Shown: one piece after another, positions 46,323 to 55,700 of the stretch
Numbering within the stretch: the stretch's first letter is position 1
Layout: each line of letters starts with the position of its first letter
NCBI GenBank assembly: GCA_902805885.1
Contig: CADCUM010000114.1
Span: forward strand, 1-61,835
From: an uncultured Nocardioides sp.
GTDB taxonomy: Bacteria; Actinomycetota; Actinomycetes; Propionibacteriales; Nocardioidaceae
DNA length: 61,835 bases
Direction of reading: 5' to 3'
Position numbers and translations under genes: made by a program
Notes under the pieces: generated by a model
What the model was told of the DNA's origin: nothing
The model's database searches: none
What the model saw: the letters and a program-made list of their open reading frames with translations, nothing else

Positions 46323-47330
46323 CTAGCCCGTGCTCCCGACCTGCCGCGTCACGCCCGTCGTCGGCAGGCCGCGCGCGACGGCGCCGGCGCTCCAGCGGAC
46401 ACCGGAGGGGTGCCGGCCCACCGTCCGGTTGAGCTCGTCGGCGATGGCCTGGTTCGACGCCCCCTCGGCGTGCATGCGGGCGATGGTGCTGGAGATCTCC
46501 GCGGTCACACCCTCGGGGACCCGCGGCAGCCGCGACCCCGGGGGCGGCACCGCGACGGCCTCGCAGCGCCGGAAGGCGGTGTCGAGCTGGCCGATCGGGA
46601 CGGCCGGCGACCACAGGAACCCCTGGCCGCGCACGCAGCCCATGGCGCGGAGGACGGCGTACTGCTCGGCCGTCTCGACCCCTTCGGCCACGGTCGAGGC
46701 GTTCACCGCACAGGCGAGGCTGATGATGCTGTCGCAGATCGCCTCGTCGTTGGGTCGCGCGCCGAGGCCGGCCACCACCTGCCGGTCGATCTTGAGGGCG
46801 TGGATCGGGTAGCGCCGCAGGTGCAGGAGCGAGCTGAGGCTCGTCCCGAAGTCGTCGACCGCGAACTTGACCCCCAGTCGGGAGAGGCCGGCGTAGATCG
46901 TGGCGGTGACGCCCTCGTCCGTGACGAACGCGGACTCGGTCACCTCCACCGTCAGGCGCCCCGGCTCCAGGTCGTGGGCCTCCAGGACCCGGCGCAGCTT
47001 GAAGACGGCCTGGTCGTCGATCTGCACCACCGAGAAGTTGACCGCCACGTCGAGCGCGCGGCCGCGGTGGGTGAGCCTCGACGCGTCCCGCGCGGCCTGG
47101 TCGAGCGCCCAGTCCCCGAGCCGGAGCATCAGCCCGTTGTCCTCGGCGAGGTGGATGAAGTGGCCGGGGGCCAGGAGGCCCAGCACGGGGTGCTGCCAGC
47201 GGATGAGCGACTCGACACCCACCACCTCTCCCGAGGCGAGGTCGATGACGGGCTGGTAGTGCAGGACGAACTCGCTGACAGGTCCCACGAGTGCCTGGCG
47301 GAGGTCCGCCTCGATGGTCCCGGCGTTCAC
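46323..47330 (-). CDS. EAL-domain protein with recombinase-like C-terminal helix-turn-helix
   Basis: The 335-residue product has an EAL c-di-GMP phosphodiesterase domain (about 10-250). Catalytic elements are present: the Glu of the EAL motif (here VESLIRWQHP), Asn in VAVNFS, Glu in VEVTESAF, both Asp in VDDFGTSLSS, Lys in LKIDRQVV and Glu in AEGVETAEQ. It should be active despite ESL replacing EAL. The C-terminal segment (about 280-330) has AEISSTIARMHAEGASNQAIADEL and WSAGAVARGL, which looks like the helix-turn-helix of serine recombinases. The GTG at 47330 follows a GAGAGAG ribosome site. No diguanylate cyclase lies nearby. Confidence 0.85.
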   Translation of the reverse strand: MNAGTIEADLRQALVGPVSEFVLHYQPVIDLASGEVVGVESLIRWQHPVLGLLAPGHFIHLAEDNGLMLRLGDWALDQAARDASRLTHRGRALDVAVNFSVVQIDDQAVFKLRRVLEAHDLEPGRLTVEVTESAFVTDEGVTATIYAGLSRLGVKFAVDDFGTSLSSLLHLRRYPIHALKIDRQVVAGLGARPNDEAICDSIISLACAVNASTVAEGVETAEQYAVLRAMGCVRGQGFLWSPAVPIGQLDTAFRRCEAVAVPPPGSRLPRVPEGVTAEISSTIARMHAEGASNQAIADELNRTVGRHPSGVRWSAGAVARGLPTTGVTRQVGSTG

Positions 47331-47567
47331 GTTCGACTCTCTCGCTCTCTGCTGTGTCGGACTGGACGGCTGCCCGCGAGCAGGCCCGCGACCGCGGGGC
47401 GCACAGCGCCACGACGGGAGCGCGTCGGCTCCGGCCACGGGTCGGGCGCGCTCACTATCTCAGGCGTGTGGCGGGCCCGTCCGGCTTTCCGACGACCTCG
47501 TGGCGCACGCCGCCTCCGACCGCCCGGCCCGTGCTCGGGAGGCGGTGCCGGTGCCGCGGACCGGGCG
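47331..47567. other. intergenic region upstream of the EAL gene
   Basis: No convincing gene is seen. The frame leading into the E1-like fragment is open here, but its residues are Arg/Pro/Gly-rich and look non-coding. The EAL promoter must lie here. Confidence 0.5.
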
Positions 47568-47786
47568 GTGCACCATGGTGCCGCCCACGCGCCGGCACCG
47601 CTGCTCACGGTCCAGGACGGCCACCCGCACACGCTGGCGTTCCTCGCGGGGGTCCGCGGCGACCGGATCCGGTGCCTCGGGGTCACCGAGTTCGGGCAGT
47701 CCACCAGCCTGGAGGAGGCCTACGCGCTGCACGGGATCGACGCCCCCGCCATCGTCGACGCCGCGCTCGGCCTGGTGGGACGCTGA
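47568..47786 (+). pseudogene. C-terminal remnant of a pyruvate dehydrogenase E1 / transketolase-like protein
   Basis: The last 65 or so residues of an open frame match what I know of the C-terminal end of actinobacterial E1-type transketolase proteins: LLTVQDGHPHTLAFLAG, LGVTEFGQSTSLEEAY and HGIDAPAIVDAALGLV. The body of such a protein (800 residues or so) is missing; upstream codons lose the family pattern and turn Arg/Pro-rich. A GTG at 47568 could start a 72-residue protein, so a small functional gene is possible. A decayed fragment left by a deletion is the simpler reading. Codon bias of the matching part is normal for this genome. Confidence 0.5.
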
Positions 47787-47889
47787 CGGTCACCCCCGTC
47801 GTCCCGCGTGCCTGTTCCGTGTCCGCAACGGCCGTTCTCGCAGGAATCCGTCGTAGGCGACGTCCACACGACGAAATCCGTTGGTGCTC

Positions 47890-47895
47890 TAGGGT
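47890..47895 (+). promoter_or_regulatory. -10 hexamer TAGGGT before the aldehyde dehydrogenase
   Basis: TAGGGT ends 8 bases before the ATG at 47903. An inverted repeat CGTCGT/ACGACG (about 47849-47873) lies upstream and could be an operator. Confidence 0.45.
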
Positions 47896-47902
47896 GAGGG
47901 CC

Positions 47903-49336
47903 ATGACCCAGCTCCAGCTCCGCAACCTCGTCGACGGCCAGAGCACGGACGCGGCGTCCGGCGAGACCTACGACGTCATCGACCCCAGCACGGGCGAGGT
48001 CTACGCCCGCGCCCCGCTGTCGGGGGAGCAGGACGTCGACCGGGCGTACGACGCCGCCGAGCGCGCGTTCGAGGGCTGGGGCTCGACCACCCCGCAGGAG
48101 CGGTCGCTGGCCCTGCTGCGCATCGCGGACGCGCTCGAGGCGCGTGCGGACGAGTTCGTCGCGGCCGAGTGCCGCGACACGGGCAAGCCGCTGCACCTGA
48201 CCGCCGGCGAGGAGATGCCGCCGACCGTCGACCACTTCCGGTTCTTCGCGGGGGCCTGCCGGGTGCTGGACGGCAAGTCCGCCGGGGAGTACCTCGCCGA
48301 CCACACGTCGTTCATCCGCCGGGAGCCCATCGGCGTCGTCGGGCAGGTGACGCCGTGGAACTACCCCCTGCCGATGATGGTGTGGAAGATCGCGCCCGCG
48401 CTCGCGGCGGGCAACACCGTCGTGCTGAAGCCCTCGGACACCACCCCGGCGACCTCGACGATGCTCGCGGAGCTCGCCCAGGAGTTCCTCCCACCGGGGG
48501 TGCTCAACGTGATCTGCGGCGACCGGGACACCGGCCGGGCCCTCGTCTCCCACCCGACCCCGCAGATGGTGGCGATCACCGGCTCGGTCCGCGCCGGGAT
48601 GGAGGTGGCCGCGTCCGCCTCGCAGGACCTCAAGCGGGTGCACCTCGAGCTGGGCGGCAAGGCGCCCGTCATCGTGCACGACGACGCCGACCTCGCGGCA
48701 GCGGCCGAGGGGATCGCCGCCGCCGGCTACTTCAACGCCGGCCAGGACTGCACCGCGGCGACCCGGGTCCTGGTGGCCCGGGAGGTCCACGACGAGTTCG
48801 TCGCCGCGCTCGCCGAGCAGGCGCGGGCGACGCGGACCGGGATGCCCGACGACCCCGAGGCGGCGTACGGCGCCCTGAACAACGCCGGCCAGCGCGCCCG
48901 CGTCGCCGACATGGTGGACGCGATGCCCGACCACGCCGAGCTCGTCACGGGCGGCGCGGCGGTGGGGGAGACGGGCTACTTCTACGCCCCGACGGTCGTC
49001 GGCGGGCTCCGCCAGGACGACGTCCTCGTGCAGGACGAGATCTTCGGGCCGGTGATCACCGTCCAGTCGTTCACCAGCGAGGACGAGGCGCTCCGCTTCG
49101 CCAACGGGTCGCGCTACGGCCTCGCGTCGAGCGTGTGGACCAAGGACCACGGCCGGGCGATGCGGGCGTCACGACGGCTCGACTTCGGCGTGGTGTGGAT
49201 CAACACCCACATCCCGTACGTCTCGGAGATGCCGCACGGCGGCTTCAAGCACTCCGGCTACGGCAAGGACCTGTCGATGTACGGCCTGGAGGACTACACC
49301 CGGGTGAAGCACGTGATGTCCTACATCGGGGGTTGA
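47903..49336 (+). CDS. gamma-aminobutyraldehyde dehydrogenase
   Basis: The 477-residue NAD-dependent aldehyde dehydrogenase has the Rossmann and catalytic motifs VTPWNYPLPMMVWKIAPALAAGN, VVLKPSDTTPATS, ITGSVRAGMEV, LELGGKAP (general base Glu near 249) and the nucleophile Cys283 in NAGQDCTAATRV. The FFAGACRVLDG region and the IPYVSEMPHGGFKHSGYGKD end fit the aminobutyraldehyde dehydrogenase group, which oxidises 4-aminobutanal from putrescine to GABA; betaine-type aldehydes are an alternative. The ATG is 8 bases after a -10. A hairpin follows the stop. A polyamine or GABA route is not otherwise visible nearby. Confidence 0.92.
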   Translation: MTQLQLRNLVDGQSTDAASGETYDVIDPSTGEVYARAPLSGEQDVDRAYDAAERAFEGWGSTTPQERSLALLRIADALEARADEFVAAECRDTGKPLHLTAGEEMPPTVDHFRFFAGACRVLDGKSAGEYLADHTSFIRREPIGVVGQVTPWNYPLPMMVWKIAPALAAGNTVVLKPSDTTPATSTMLAELAQEFLPPGVLNVICGDRDTGRALVSHPTPQMVAITGSVRAGMEVAASASQDLKRVHLELGGKAPVIVHDDADLAAAAEGIAAAGYFNAGQDCTAATRVLVAREVHDEFVAALAEQARATRTGMPDDPEAAYGALNNAGQRARVADMVDAMPDHAELVTGGAAVGETGYFYAPTVVGGLRQDDVLVQDEIFGPVITVQSFTSEDEALRFANGSRYGLASSVWTKDHGRAMRASRRLDFGVVWINTHIPYVSEMPHGGFKHSGYGKDLSMYGLEDYTRVKHVMSYIGG

Positions 49337-49343
49337 GGTCGGC

Positions 49344-49373
49344 GGCCCTGCGCACCTCGGGTGCGTCAGGGCC
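49344..49373 (+). terminator. hairpin after the aldehyde dehydrogenase
   Basis: GGCCCTGCGCACC pairs with GGTGCG-T-CAGGGCC over 13 bp with one bulged T and a TCG loop, starting 8 bases after the stop codon. Confidence 0.65.
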
Positions 49374-49392
49374 CGTCTGCTGGGATGGAGCA

Positions 49393-50610
49393 GTGGACCT
49401 CGCCCAGCACCTGAGCCGCCTGCCCGCCGATCCGCGCGTCGTCGTCAGCGGCAACCACGCCACGCCCTGGCACACACTGGGGCTGCTCGACGCCGCACTG
49501 CCGTCGTACCGGCTGTGGGCGCTCAACGCCCAGCCAGGCGTCCCGGACCGCGAGGGGGTCGTGCTCGAGACCTCGTTCGTCGGACCCGGCATGCGGCGCA
49601 GCCCCCGGTTGTCCTACGTCCCCTCGAGGCTCTCGCTCGTGCCGACGATGTTCTCCTCGGTCATGCCGCCCGATGTCGTCCTGCTCCACACGACGCCACC
49701 GCGCGGCGGCAAGGTGTCGCTGGGCACCGAGGTCAACGTGCTGCCCGCGGCCGTCGAGGCCGTACGGCGTCGCGGCGGGCTGGTCGTGGCACAGGTCAAC
49801 CCGCGTGTTCCGTGGACCCACGGCGACGCGGAGCTCGGTGTCGACGTGGTCGACGTGGTGGTCGAGGCCGACGAGGTGCTGCCGCACGCGGGGGGCGCTG
49901 CCGTCGACGAGGAGTCCACCCGGATCGGGTCCCTGGTCGCCGAGCGGGTCGCGGACGGGTCCACGCTGCAGGCCGGCATCGGCGCGGTGCCCGACGCCAC
50001 CATGGGCGGCCTGGTCGGGCGGCGTGGGCTGCGGATCTGGACCGAGATGTTCTCCGACTCGGTGCTGACCCTCGAGCGCGCCGGTGCCCTCGACCCCGAC
50101 GTGCCGATCACCGCGTCGTTCCTCTTCGGCTCCGAGGAGCTGCTGGAGTGGGTGGACGGCAACCCGCGCGTGCAGATGGCGCGCACGGAGGTGACCAACG
50201 ACCCCGGACGGATCGCGCGCAACCCGGCCATGACCAGCGTCAACACCGCCCTCCAGGTCGACCTGTTCGGCCAGGCCAACGCCTCGCGCATCCAGGCCCG
50301 GATCCACTCCGGGTTCGGAGGTCAGACCGACTTCATCGTGGGCGCGCTCCACAGTCCTGGCGGTCAGGCCGTGATCGCGCTCCGGTCGTGGCACCCGAAG
50401 GCCGACGTGTCGACGATCGTGCCGATGGTGGAGGAGCCGGTCACCTCGTTCCAGATGAGTGCCGTCGTCACGGAGCAGGGTGTCGCCGAGGTGTTCGGGC
50501 ACTCCCAGGGCGACCAGGCCCGCAACCTCATCGAACGTGCGGCGCACCCGAGCGTCCGCGACGAGCTCCGTGAGGAGGCGGCCCAGCTCGGGCTGCTGCC
50601 CGCGGTCTGA
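49393..50610 (+). CDS. acetyl-CoA hydrolase / CoA-transferase family protein
   Basis: The 405-residue product belongs to the Cat1/4-hydroxybutyrate CoA-transferase family. Visible elements are LNAQPGVPDREGVVLETSFVG, GGKVSLGTEVNVLPAAVEAVRRRGGLVVAQVN-type N-terminal fold (two segments), QAGIGAVPDATMGGL (CoA-binding loop near 195), FGSEELLEWVDG with the likely catalytic Glu near 248, SGFGGQTDFIVGA and VTEQGVAEVFG. Members move CoA between acetyl-CoA and acids such as 4-hydroxybutyrate or butyrate, or hydrolyse acetyl-CoA. The GTG at 49393 lies 7 bases after TGGGAT. A link to the aminobutyraldehyde dehydrogenase just upstream (GABA to 4-hydroxybutyrate) is possible but unproven. Confidence 0.88.
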   Translation: MDLAQHLSRLPADPRVVVSGNHATPWHTLGLLDAALPSYRLWALNAQPGVPDREGVVLETSFVGPGMRRSPRLSYVPSRLSLVPTMFSSVMPPDVVLLHTTPPRGGKVSLGTEVNVLPAAVEAVRRRGGLVVAQVNPRVPWTHGDAELGVDVVDVVVEADEVLPHAGGAAVDEESTRIGSLVAERVADGSTLQAGIGAVPDATMGGLVGRRGLRIWTEMFSDSVLTLERAGALDPDVPITASFLFGSEELLEWVDGNPRVQMARTEVTNDPGRIARNPAMTSVNTALQVDLFGQANASRIQARIHSGFGGQTDFIVGALHSPGGQAVIALRSWHPKADVSTIVPMVEEPVTSFQMSAVVTEQGVAEVFGHSQGDQARNLIERAAHPSVRDELREEAAQLGLLPAV

Positions 50611-50649
50611 CCGGCGGCTCAACCGTGTCGCACAGGAAGAGCGGTGCGA

Positions 50650-51348
50650 TCAGGAGGACGCGTGGCGGCTCACGGCGTCGGCCACGACACCGGCCGCCAC
50701 GTCGCGGAGCTTGAGGTTGTTCTGGTTGGACACGCGGACGAGGAAGTTGAAGGCGGCCGCCTCGTCGAGCTGGTAGCGCTCCATCAGGACCCCGACGGCC
50801 TGCCCGATCTGCTGCCGGGACCGGACCGCCTCCTGCAGCTGGTCGAGCTCTCGGACGCGTCCGAGGGTGACGGCCGCGTGGGCCGCGAACACCTCCGCCA
50901 CCTGAGGTGCCTGCTCCGACACCTCCTCGCGCTCGGTGGAGTAGAAGTTGAGCCCGCCCATGGTGCCGTTGTCGTCGACATAGAGGCGCATGGCCATCTG
51001 GGCCTTGAGCCCGTGCTTGACAGCACGAGGGACGTAGCGCGGCCAGCGCTGGCTGTGCCGCACGTGGTCGACCACGACCACCGGCTCCTCACGCATCGAG
51101 GTGACGCACGGTCCCTCGCCCAGCTCGTACTGCACCGAGTCGAGCGCCCAGACGAGGTCGTCGGTGGCGGCCATCGTCTCGATGGTGCCGTCGCGGTGCA
51201 CGAGGGAGATCCCGACGTGGTCGAAACCGGGCACGCTGACCCTCGCGGTCTGCGCGATGGCCTCGAGGGTCTCCGCCACCGTGTGCGGCCGGTTGATGGT
51301 GCGCGCCGCGTCCGCGAGGACTCGGGTGAAGTCGGACGTTGCGGTCAT
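50650..51348 (-). CDS. GAF-ANTAR regulator
   Basis: The 232-residue product has a GAF domain (about 10-160, with ISLVHRDGTIETMAATDDLV, GEGPCVTSM and GGLNFYS). A C-terminal ANTAR domain follows (LQEAVRSRQQIGQAVGVLMERYQLDEAAAF-type sequence in two segments, about 168-225), with the conserved IGQAVGVLMER. ANTAR domains bind paired hexaloop RNA stems and act as antiterminators; the GAF part senses a small ligand or redox state. The ATG at 51348 follows a weak CAGGGG site; the frame is open a further 66 bases. It is convergent with the CoA-transferase gene. A second GAF-ANTAR gene lies near 59 kb. Confidence 0.92.
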   Translation of the reverse strand: MTATSDFTRVLADAARTINRPHTVAETLEAIAQTARVSVPGFDHVGISLVHRDGTIETMAATDDLVWALDSVQYELGEGPCVTSMREEPVVVVDHVRHSQRWPRYVPRAVKHGLKAQMAMRLYVDDNGTMGGLNFYSTEREEVSEQAPQVAEVFAAHAAVTLGRVRELDQLQEAVRSRQQIGQAVGVLMERYQLDEAAAFNFLVRVSNQNNLKLRDVAAGVVADAVSRHASS

Positions 51349-51562
51349 GCTGACCCCTGAGGACGGGACGCCGGTGCATCTGGCGCCGAGAGTGCAGCCG
51401 GCGGCTTCTTCCACCGTGGCTGTGCCTCAGCGTACGCCCCCAGGGGGGGCGAACGCTCGCAGCAGTCCGGGGCACCGACAGCGCATGCACCTGCGAGAGC
51501 GTGGGTACTGCGGCCATGACGTCGAGGCGAGGCGTCGCAGCACTCTCTCGAGGAGCGTCGAG

Positions 51563-51763
51563 ATGACGCAGGTCTCGTCAGCCGGCCCGTCGGACCAGGC
51601 CCTGGTGCACCACTTCATCCGCACGTTCGGACGCCGTCCCAGCGCCGAGGAGCTGGCGCGGTACGAGCTCGGTGAGCCACGTCCCGGGATGTGCCTCGGC
51701 TCCCGCGCGCGCCGGCGCGCGGCACAGGCGATCGTGAGGCTCGGGGCCGCGCACGCACCGTAG
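51563..51763 (+). CDS. small hypothetical protein
   Basis: The 66-residue product begins MTQVSSAGPSDQALVHHFIR and continues TFGRRPSAEELARYELGEPRPG, then a basic ARRRAAQAI segment. The pattern RRPSAEELARY looks like a short helix pair seen in small actinobacterial proteins of unknown role. The ATG follows a GAGGAG ribosome site by about 7 bases. It lies 79 bases before the ChaB-like gene, on the same strand. Size and lack of a named family keep confidence moderate. Confidence 0.55.
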   Translation: MTQVSSAGPSDQALVHHFIRTFGRRPSAEELARYELGEPRPGMCLGSRARRRAAQAIVRLGAAHAP

Positions 51764-51842
51764 CCCAGGTCCGACATCTGGATGGGTGCGGGCCGGTCGG
51801 GGTACCCGACGAGACCGGACGACGACTGTGGAGGAGGTCACC

Positions 51843-52247
51843 ATGCCCGGCAAGGACGAGCTGCCGTCGACACTGGAGCGCTCACCCGAGAAGGCGCAGC
51901 GCACGTGGGTCAAGGCGCACGACGCGGCGGTCGAGGAGTACGGCGAGGGCGAGCGCGCGCACCGCACCGCCTTCGCGGCCGTCAAGCACTCCTTCGAGAA
52001 GGTGGGCGACCACTGGGAGGCCAAGGACGCCAGGGGCCCCTCGGACGCGCAGGCCGAGAGGTCCGGGGCGGCGGCGCGCCGGGGAGGGGAGACGGCCGGT
52101 GGGGTCGACGCGAACGCGTCCAAGGCCCACCTGCTCGAGATCGCGAAGCGGCTCGACGTCACCGGGCGGTGGCGGATGACGAAGAGCGAGCTCGTGGAGG
52201 CCATCCAGAAGGCGAACGACCGCGAGACGCGCAACGCCCGGGAGTGA
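51843..52247 (+). CDS. ChaB-like protein with Rho-N/SAP-type C-terminus
   Basis: The 134-residue protein has an N-terminal ChaB-like helical domain (LPSTLERSPEKAQRTWVKAHDAAVEEYGEG, seen in two parts, then AHRTAFAAVKHSFEKVGDHWE). A Gly/Ala linker leads to a C-terminal SKAHLLEIAKRLDVTGRWRMTKSELVEAIQKAN segment (about 95-127) of the Rho-N or SAP type, which usually binds nucleic acid. ChaB was named as a cation-transport regulator, but its function is doubtful. The ATG has an excellent GGAGGT ribosome site. It is convergent with a receiver protein gene 16 bases away. Confidence 0.85.
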   Translation: MPGKDELPSTLERSPEKAQRTWVKAHDAAVEEYGEGERAHRTAFAAVKHSFEKVGDHWEAKDARGPSDAQAERSGAAARRGGETAGGVDANASKAHLLEIAKRLDVTGRWRMTKSELVEAIQKANDRETRNARE

Positions 52248-52263
52248 GCGTTCCTCGTCAGGC

Positions 52264-52671
52264 TCAGCCAGTCGGGGAAGCTCCGGAGAGCACCTTCCGC
52301 AGCTCCGCCTTGTCGAGCGGCTTCGAGAGCACCGCACTCGCTCCCAGCTCCTGGAGGGTCTCGACCAGGGCACCGGCGTAGGCGCTGACGACGACCACGC
52401 GCAGGCCCGGAGCGGGCGGCTCCTCACTGAGCCGGCGCAGCACGTCCTCGCCGCTCATGCCCGGCATGGACAGGTCGAGGAGCATCACGTCGTAGTCCGT
52501 CGCCGACAGCAGCTCCAGCGCCTCGGCGCCGTCGGTGGCGTGGTCGGCGCGATGCCCCAGCTGCTGGAGCATGAGGGAGAGCAGGTGGCGGACGTCCTCG
52601 TTGTCGTCCACCACGAGGACGCGCAGGGGCGCGCCGTCGAGGTCCGGGTCACCGTCGATCTGTCCGGTCAT
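52264..52671 (-). CDS. stand-alone receiver-domain response regulator
   Basis: The 135-residue CheY-like protein has the full receiver set: acidic VVDDNEDVRH, phospho-accepting Asp in MLLDLSMPGMSGED near 68, Ser/Thr in VVVSAYAG and Lys in VLSKPLDKAEL. It has no output domain, so it must act by protein contact, possibly as a relay for the hybrid kinase at 22-25 kb, which has an HPt domain. The ATG at 52671 has a GGGGGAAGAG ribosome site. The frame is open upstream in the dnaE2 3' end but is not conserved there. Confidence 0.9.
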   Translation of the reverse strand: MTGQIDGDPDLDGAPLRVLVVDDNEDVRHLLSLMLQQLGHRADHATDGAEALELLSATDYDVMLLDLSMPGMSGEDVLRRLSEEPPAPGLRVVVVSAYAGALVETLQELGASAVLSKPLDKAELRKVLSGASPTG

Positions 52672-52786
52672 GCTCTTCCCCCGCCACGAGACGCCTCGGA
52701 CCCCCAGGCTAGGTCGCGTCCGGTGACGTGTCAGCGCTGGGTGGTCGCTGGGCTGGAACGGTTCGGTAACGCTCCAGGCGAGGCCT

Positions 52787-55700
52787 TCATCGGAAGTCGC
52801 GCGACGAGGCCCGCGCCTGCAGCACCGCACCTGCCCCCGGCACGACGACGTCGATGCCCTCCACGCGGTCGGCGACGAGGTTCGTCACGCCCTCGTTGCG
52901 CTCCAGCCGGCCCCGGACGACGACCGCGACCCGGTTGCGAGCCGCCTGCCGCTGCGCCCGCATGAGGCCGACCGAGCACACGACGTTGAGCATGCCCGTC
53001 TCGTCCTCGAGGTTGAGGAAGGTGACGCCCATCGCCGTGCCGGGACGCTGCCGGTGGGTGACGAGACCCCCGACCAGGACGCGGCGACCGGACTCGACGG
53101 TGTCGAGCTCCGCGACCGACCGGACCCCGGCGCGGCGCAGCTCCTCGCGGAGGTGCTCGACGGGGTGGTGCTCCGGGGACACCCCCGTCGCCCAGAGGTC
53201 GGCCAGGGTGATCTCCGGCTCGCTCATCCCGGGGAGGGTCGGCGCAGCCGGGGCGGGCGTGCTGCCGGGCAGGTGCTCGGACCCCTCGGCGAAGCCCGCC
53301 GCCCAGAGGGCCTCCCGCCGGTCCAGCCCCCACGCGTCGAACGCGCCGGCGGTGGCCAGCGCCTCGAGCTGCGCCGCGGTCAGGCCCGCCCGCCGGGACA
53401 GGTCGGTCACGCCCGTGTAGGGCGCCTCGTCGCGGGCCGCGACGATCCGGGTCGCGACCTCGGGGCCGATGCCACGCACCGAGTCCAGCCCGAGCCGCAC
53501 GGCGAGCGCCCCGTCGCGCCGGTGGGCCGGGACCGGGTCGGCCGTGCCCGGAACCCACTCGGTCCGGGCGAACCGGGGCCGGCAGCACTCCTCGAGACCG
53601 GTGGCCGCCACCGGACCCCCGACGAGGGGCTCAAGGTCCGCCTGCGCGGCGGAGCGGGTGACGTCGGGACGGCGTACGTCGACACCGTGGCGCCGGGCGT
53701 CGCCGACCAGCGACTGGGGGGAGTAGAACCCCATCGGCTGGTTGCGCAGCAGTCCGGCCAGGAACGCCGCCGGGTAGTGGAGCTTGAACCAGGACGAGGC
53801 GTAGACCAGCAGCGCGAAGGACAGGGCGTGCGACTCGGCGAAGCCGAAGTTGGCGAAGGAGAGGATCTTGACGTAGATCGAGTCCGCCAGGTCGCCGGTG
53901 ATGCCGCGTCGCCGCATGCCGGCGTAGAGCTTCTGCTTGACCGACTCGATCCGCTCGACCCCGCGCTTGGACCCCATGGCACGGCGCAGCAGGTCGGCGT
54001 CGTCGCGGCTGCAGTCACCGAGGGTGACCGCCATCGCCATCAGCTGCTCCTGGAAGAGCGGCACGCCCTTGGTGCGCTCGAGCACGGGCACCAGCTCGGG
54101 ATGGTCGTAGCCGATGGGCTCCTGGCCGGTGGCCCGGCGGACGTAGGGGTGCACGGCGCCGCCCTGGATGGGGCCCGGCCGGATCAGGGCGATCTCGATG
54201 GCGAGGTCGTAGAACTCGCGGGGGCGCAGGCGCGGGAGCGTGCCGATCTGGGCGCGGCTCTCGACCTGGAACACCCCGATCGAGTCCGCCCGGCACAGCA
54301 TGTCGTAGACCGCGGGCTCCTCCTTGGGCATCGTCGCGAGGTCCCACTCCTCGCCCAGGTGGCTCGCGACGAGTCGCATCATGTGGTCGAGCGCGCCGAG
54401 CATGCCGAGCCCCAGCAGGTCGAACTTGACCAGGCCCATGGACTCGCACGCGTCCTTGTCCCACTGCAGCACCGTCCGTCGGTCCATCCGCGCCCGCTCG
54501 ATCGGACAGACCTCCCCGATGGGCCGCTCGGTGAGGACCATCCCGCCCGAGTGGATGCCCAGGTGCCGGGGAGCGCCCAGCAGCTCCTCGGCCAGCGCCA
54601 CCACCGGTGCGGGGACCTCGTGGGCGGACGGGTCCCCCATGTCGCCGGCGATCACCGACGTCCAGCCGTCGATCTGCTTGGACCACGCGTCCTGCTGGCC
54701 GGGGGAGTGGCCGAGGGCCTTGGCCGCGTCGCGCACCGCCATCCGCGGCCGGTAGGCGATCACGTTGGCCACCTGCGCGGCGTTGCGCCTCCCGTAGGTG
54801 TCGTAGACCCACTGGATGACCTCCTCGCGCCGGTCGGAGTCGAAGTCGACGTCGATGTCGGGCTCCTCGTCACGGTGTGCGGAGATGAACCGCTCGAACG
54901 GCAGCCGGTAGAAGACCGCGTCCACGGCCGTGATCCCGAGGGCGTAGCAGACGGCCGAGCTGGCGGCGGAGCCCCGGCCCTGGCAGAGGATCCGGCGCTC
55001 GCGGGCGAAGGCCACGATGTCGTGGACGATGACGAAGTAGCCGGCGAAGTCCTTCTCCGCGATGATCCGCAGCTCGTGCTCGAGGCGCTCGCGCGCCTCC
55101 GCCTCGTGCGGGACCCCGGCGTAGCGCTCGGCGAAGCCGCGCTCGGCCAGCACCCGCAGCCAGGAGTCGGCGCTGTGACCGTCGGGGATCTGCCGCTTGG
55201 GCAGCCCCGGTGAGGCCTTCCGCAGGTCGAAGGCCAGCTCGTCGGCCAGCGAGACGCTGCGGGTGACGGCGCGGTGCCCGAGGTCGTCGGGGTACGACGC
55301 CAGCGCCGCCGCCGTCTCGGCGCCGCTGCGCAGGTGGGCCGAGCCCGACAGGTCGAGCCAGCCGTCGAGCTCTGCCAGGCTGCGGCGCGCCCGCACAGCC
55401 GCCATCGCCGAGGCCAGCCGTCGCCCCTGCGGGGCGGCGTGGTGCACGTTGCCGGTCGCGACGACGTCGAGGCCGTGGTCGGCAGCCAGCCTCGCGAGGG
55501 CGGCGTTGGTCAGGTCGGCTCCCGGGCGTGGTGAGAGCTCGACCAGCACGTGCTCGAGACCGAACAGCGACGTCAGCCGGTCGAGCTCCTCGGCGGCCGC
55601 CGGCTCGCCTCCGCTCGCCAGGGCCTGCTGGACCGCTCCCTTGCGGCAGCCCGTCAGCACGGACCAGTGCCCGTGCCCGCACGCCCCCAGCTCATCGAGG

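Noticed and set aside
47466..47567. N-terminal extension of the E1-like fragment
   Set aside because: The frame is open, but the residues (Arg/Pro/Gly-rich) do not look like protein and no family pattern continues upstream.
52755..52770. Second LexA box near the dnaE2 3' end (GGAACGGTTCGG)
   Set aside because: The arms lack the TCGAAC-N4-GTTCGA spacing and it lies at the end of the gene, not at a promoter.
53054..55213. Plus-strand open frame across dnaE2
   Set aside because: Shadow of dnaE2; the plus-strand translation has no domain and opposite codon bias.
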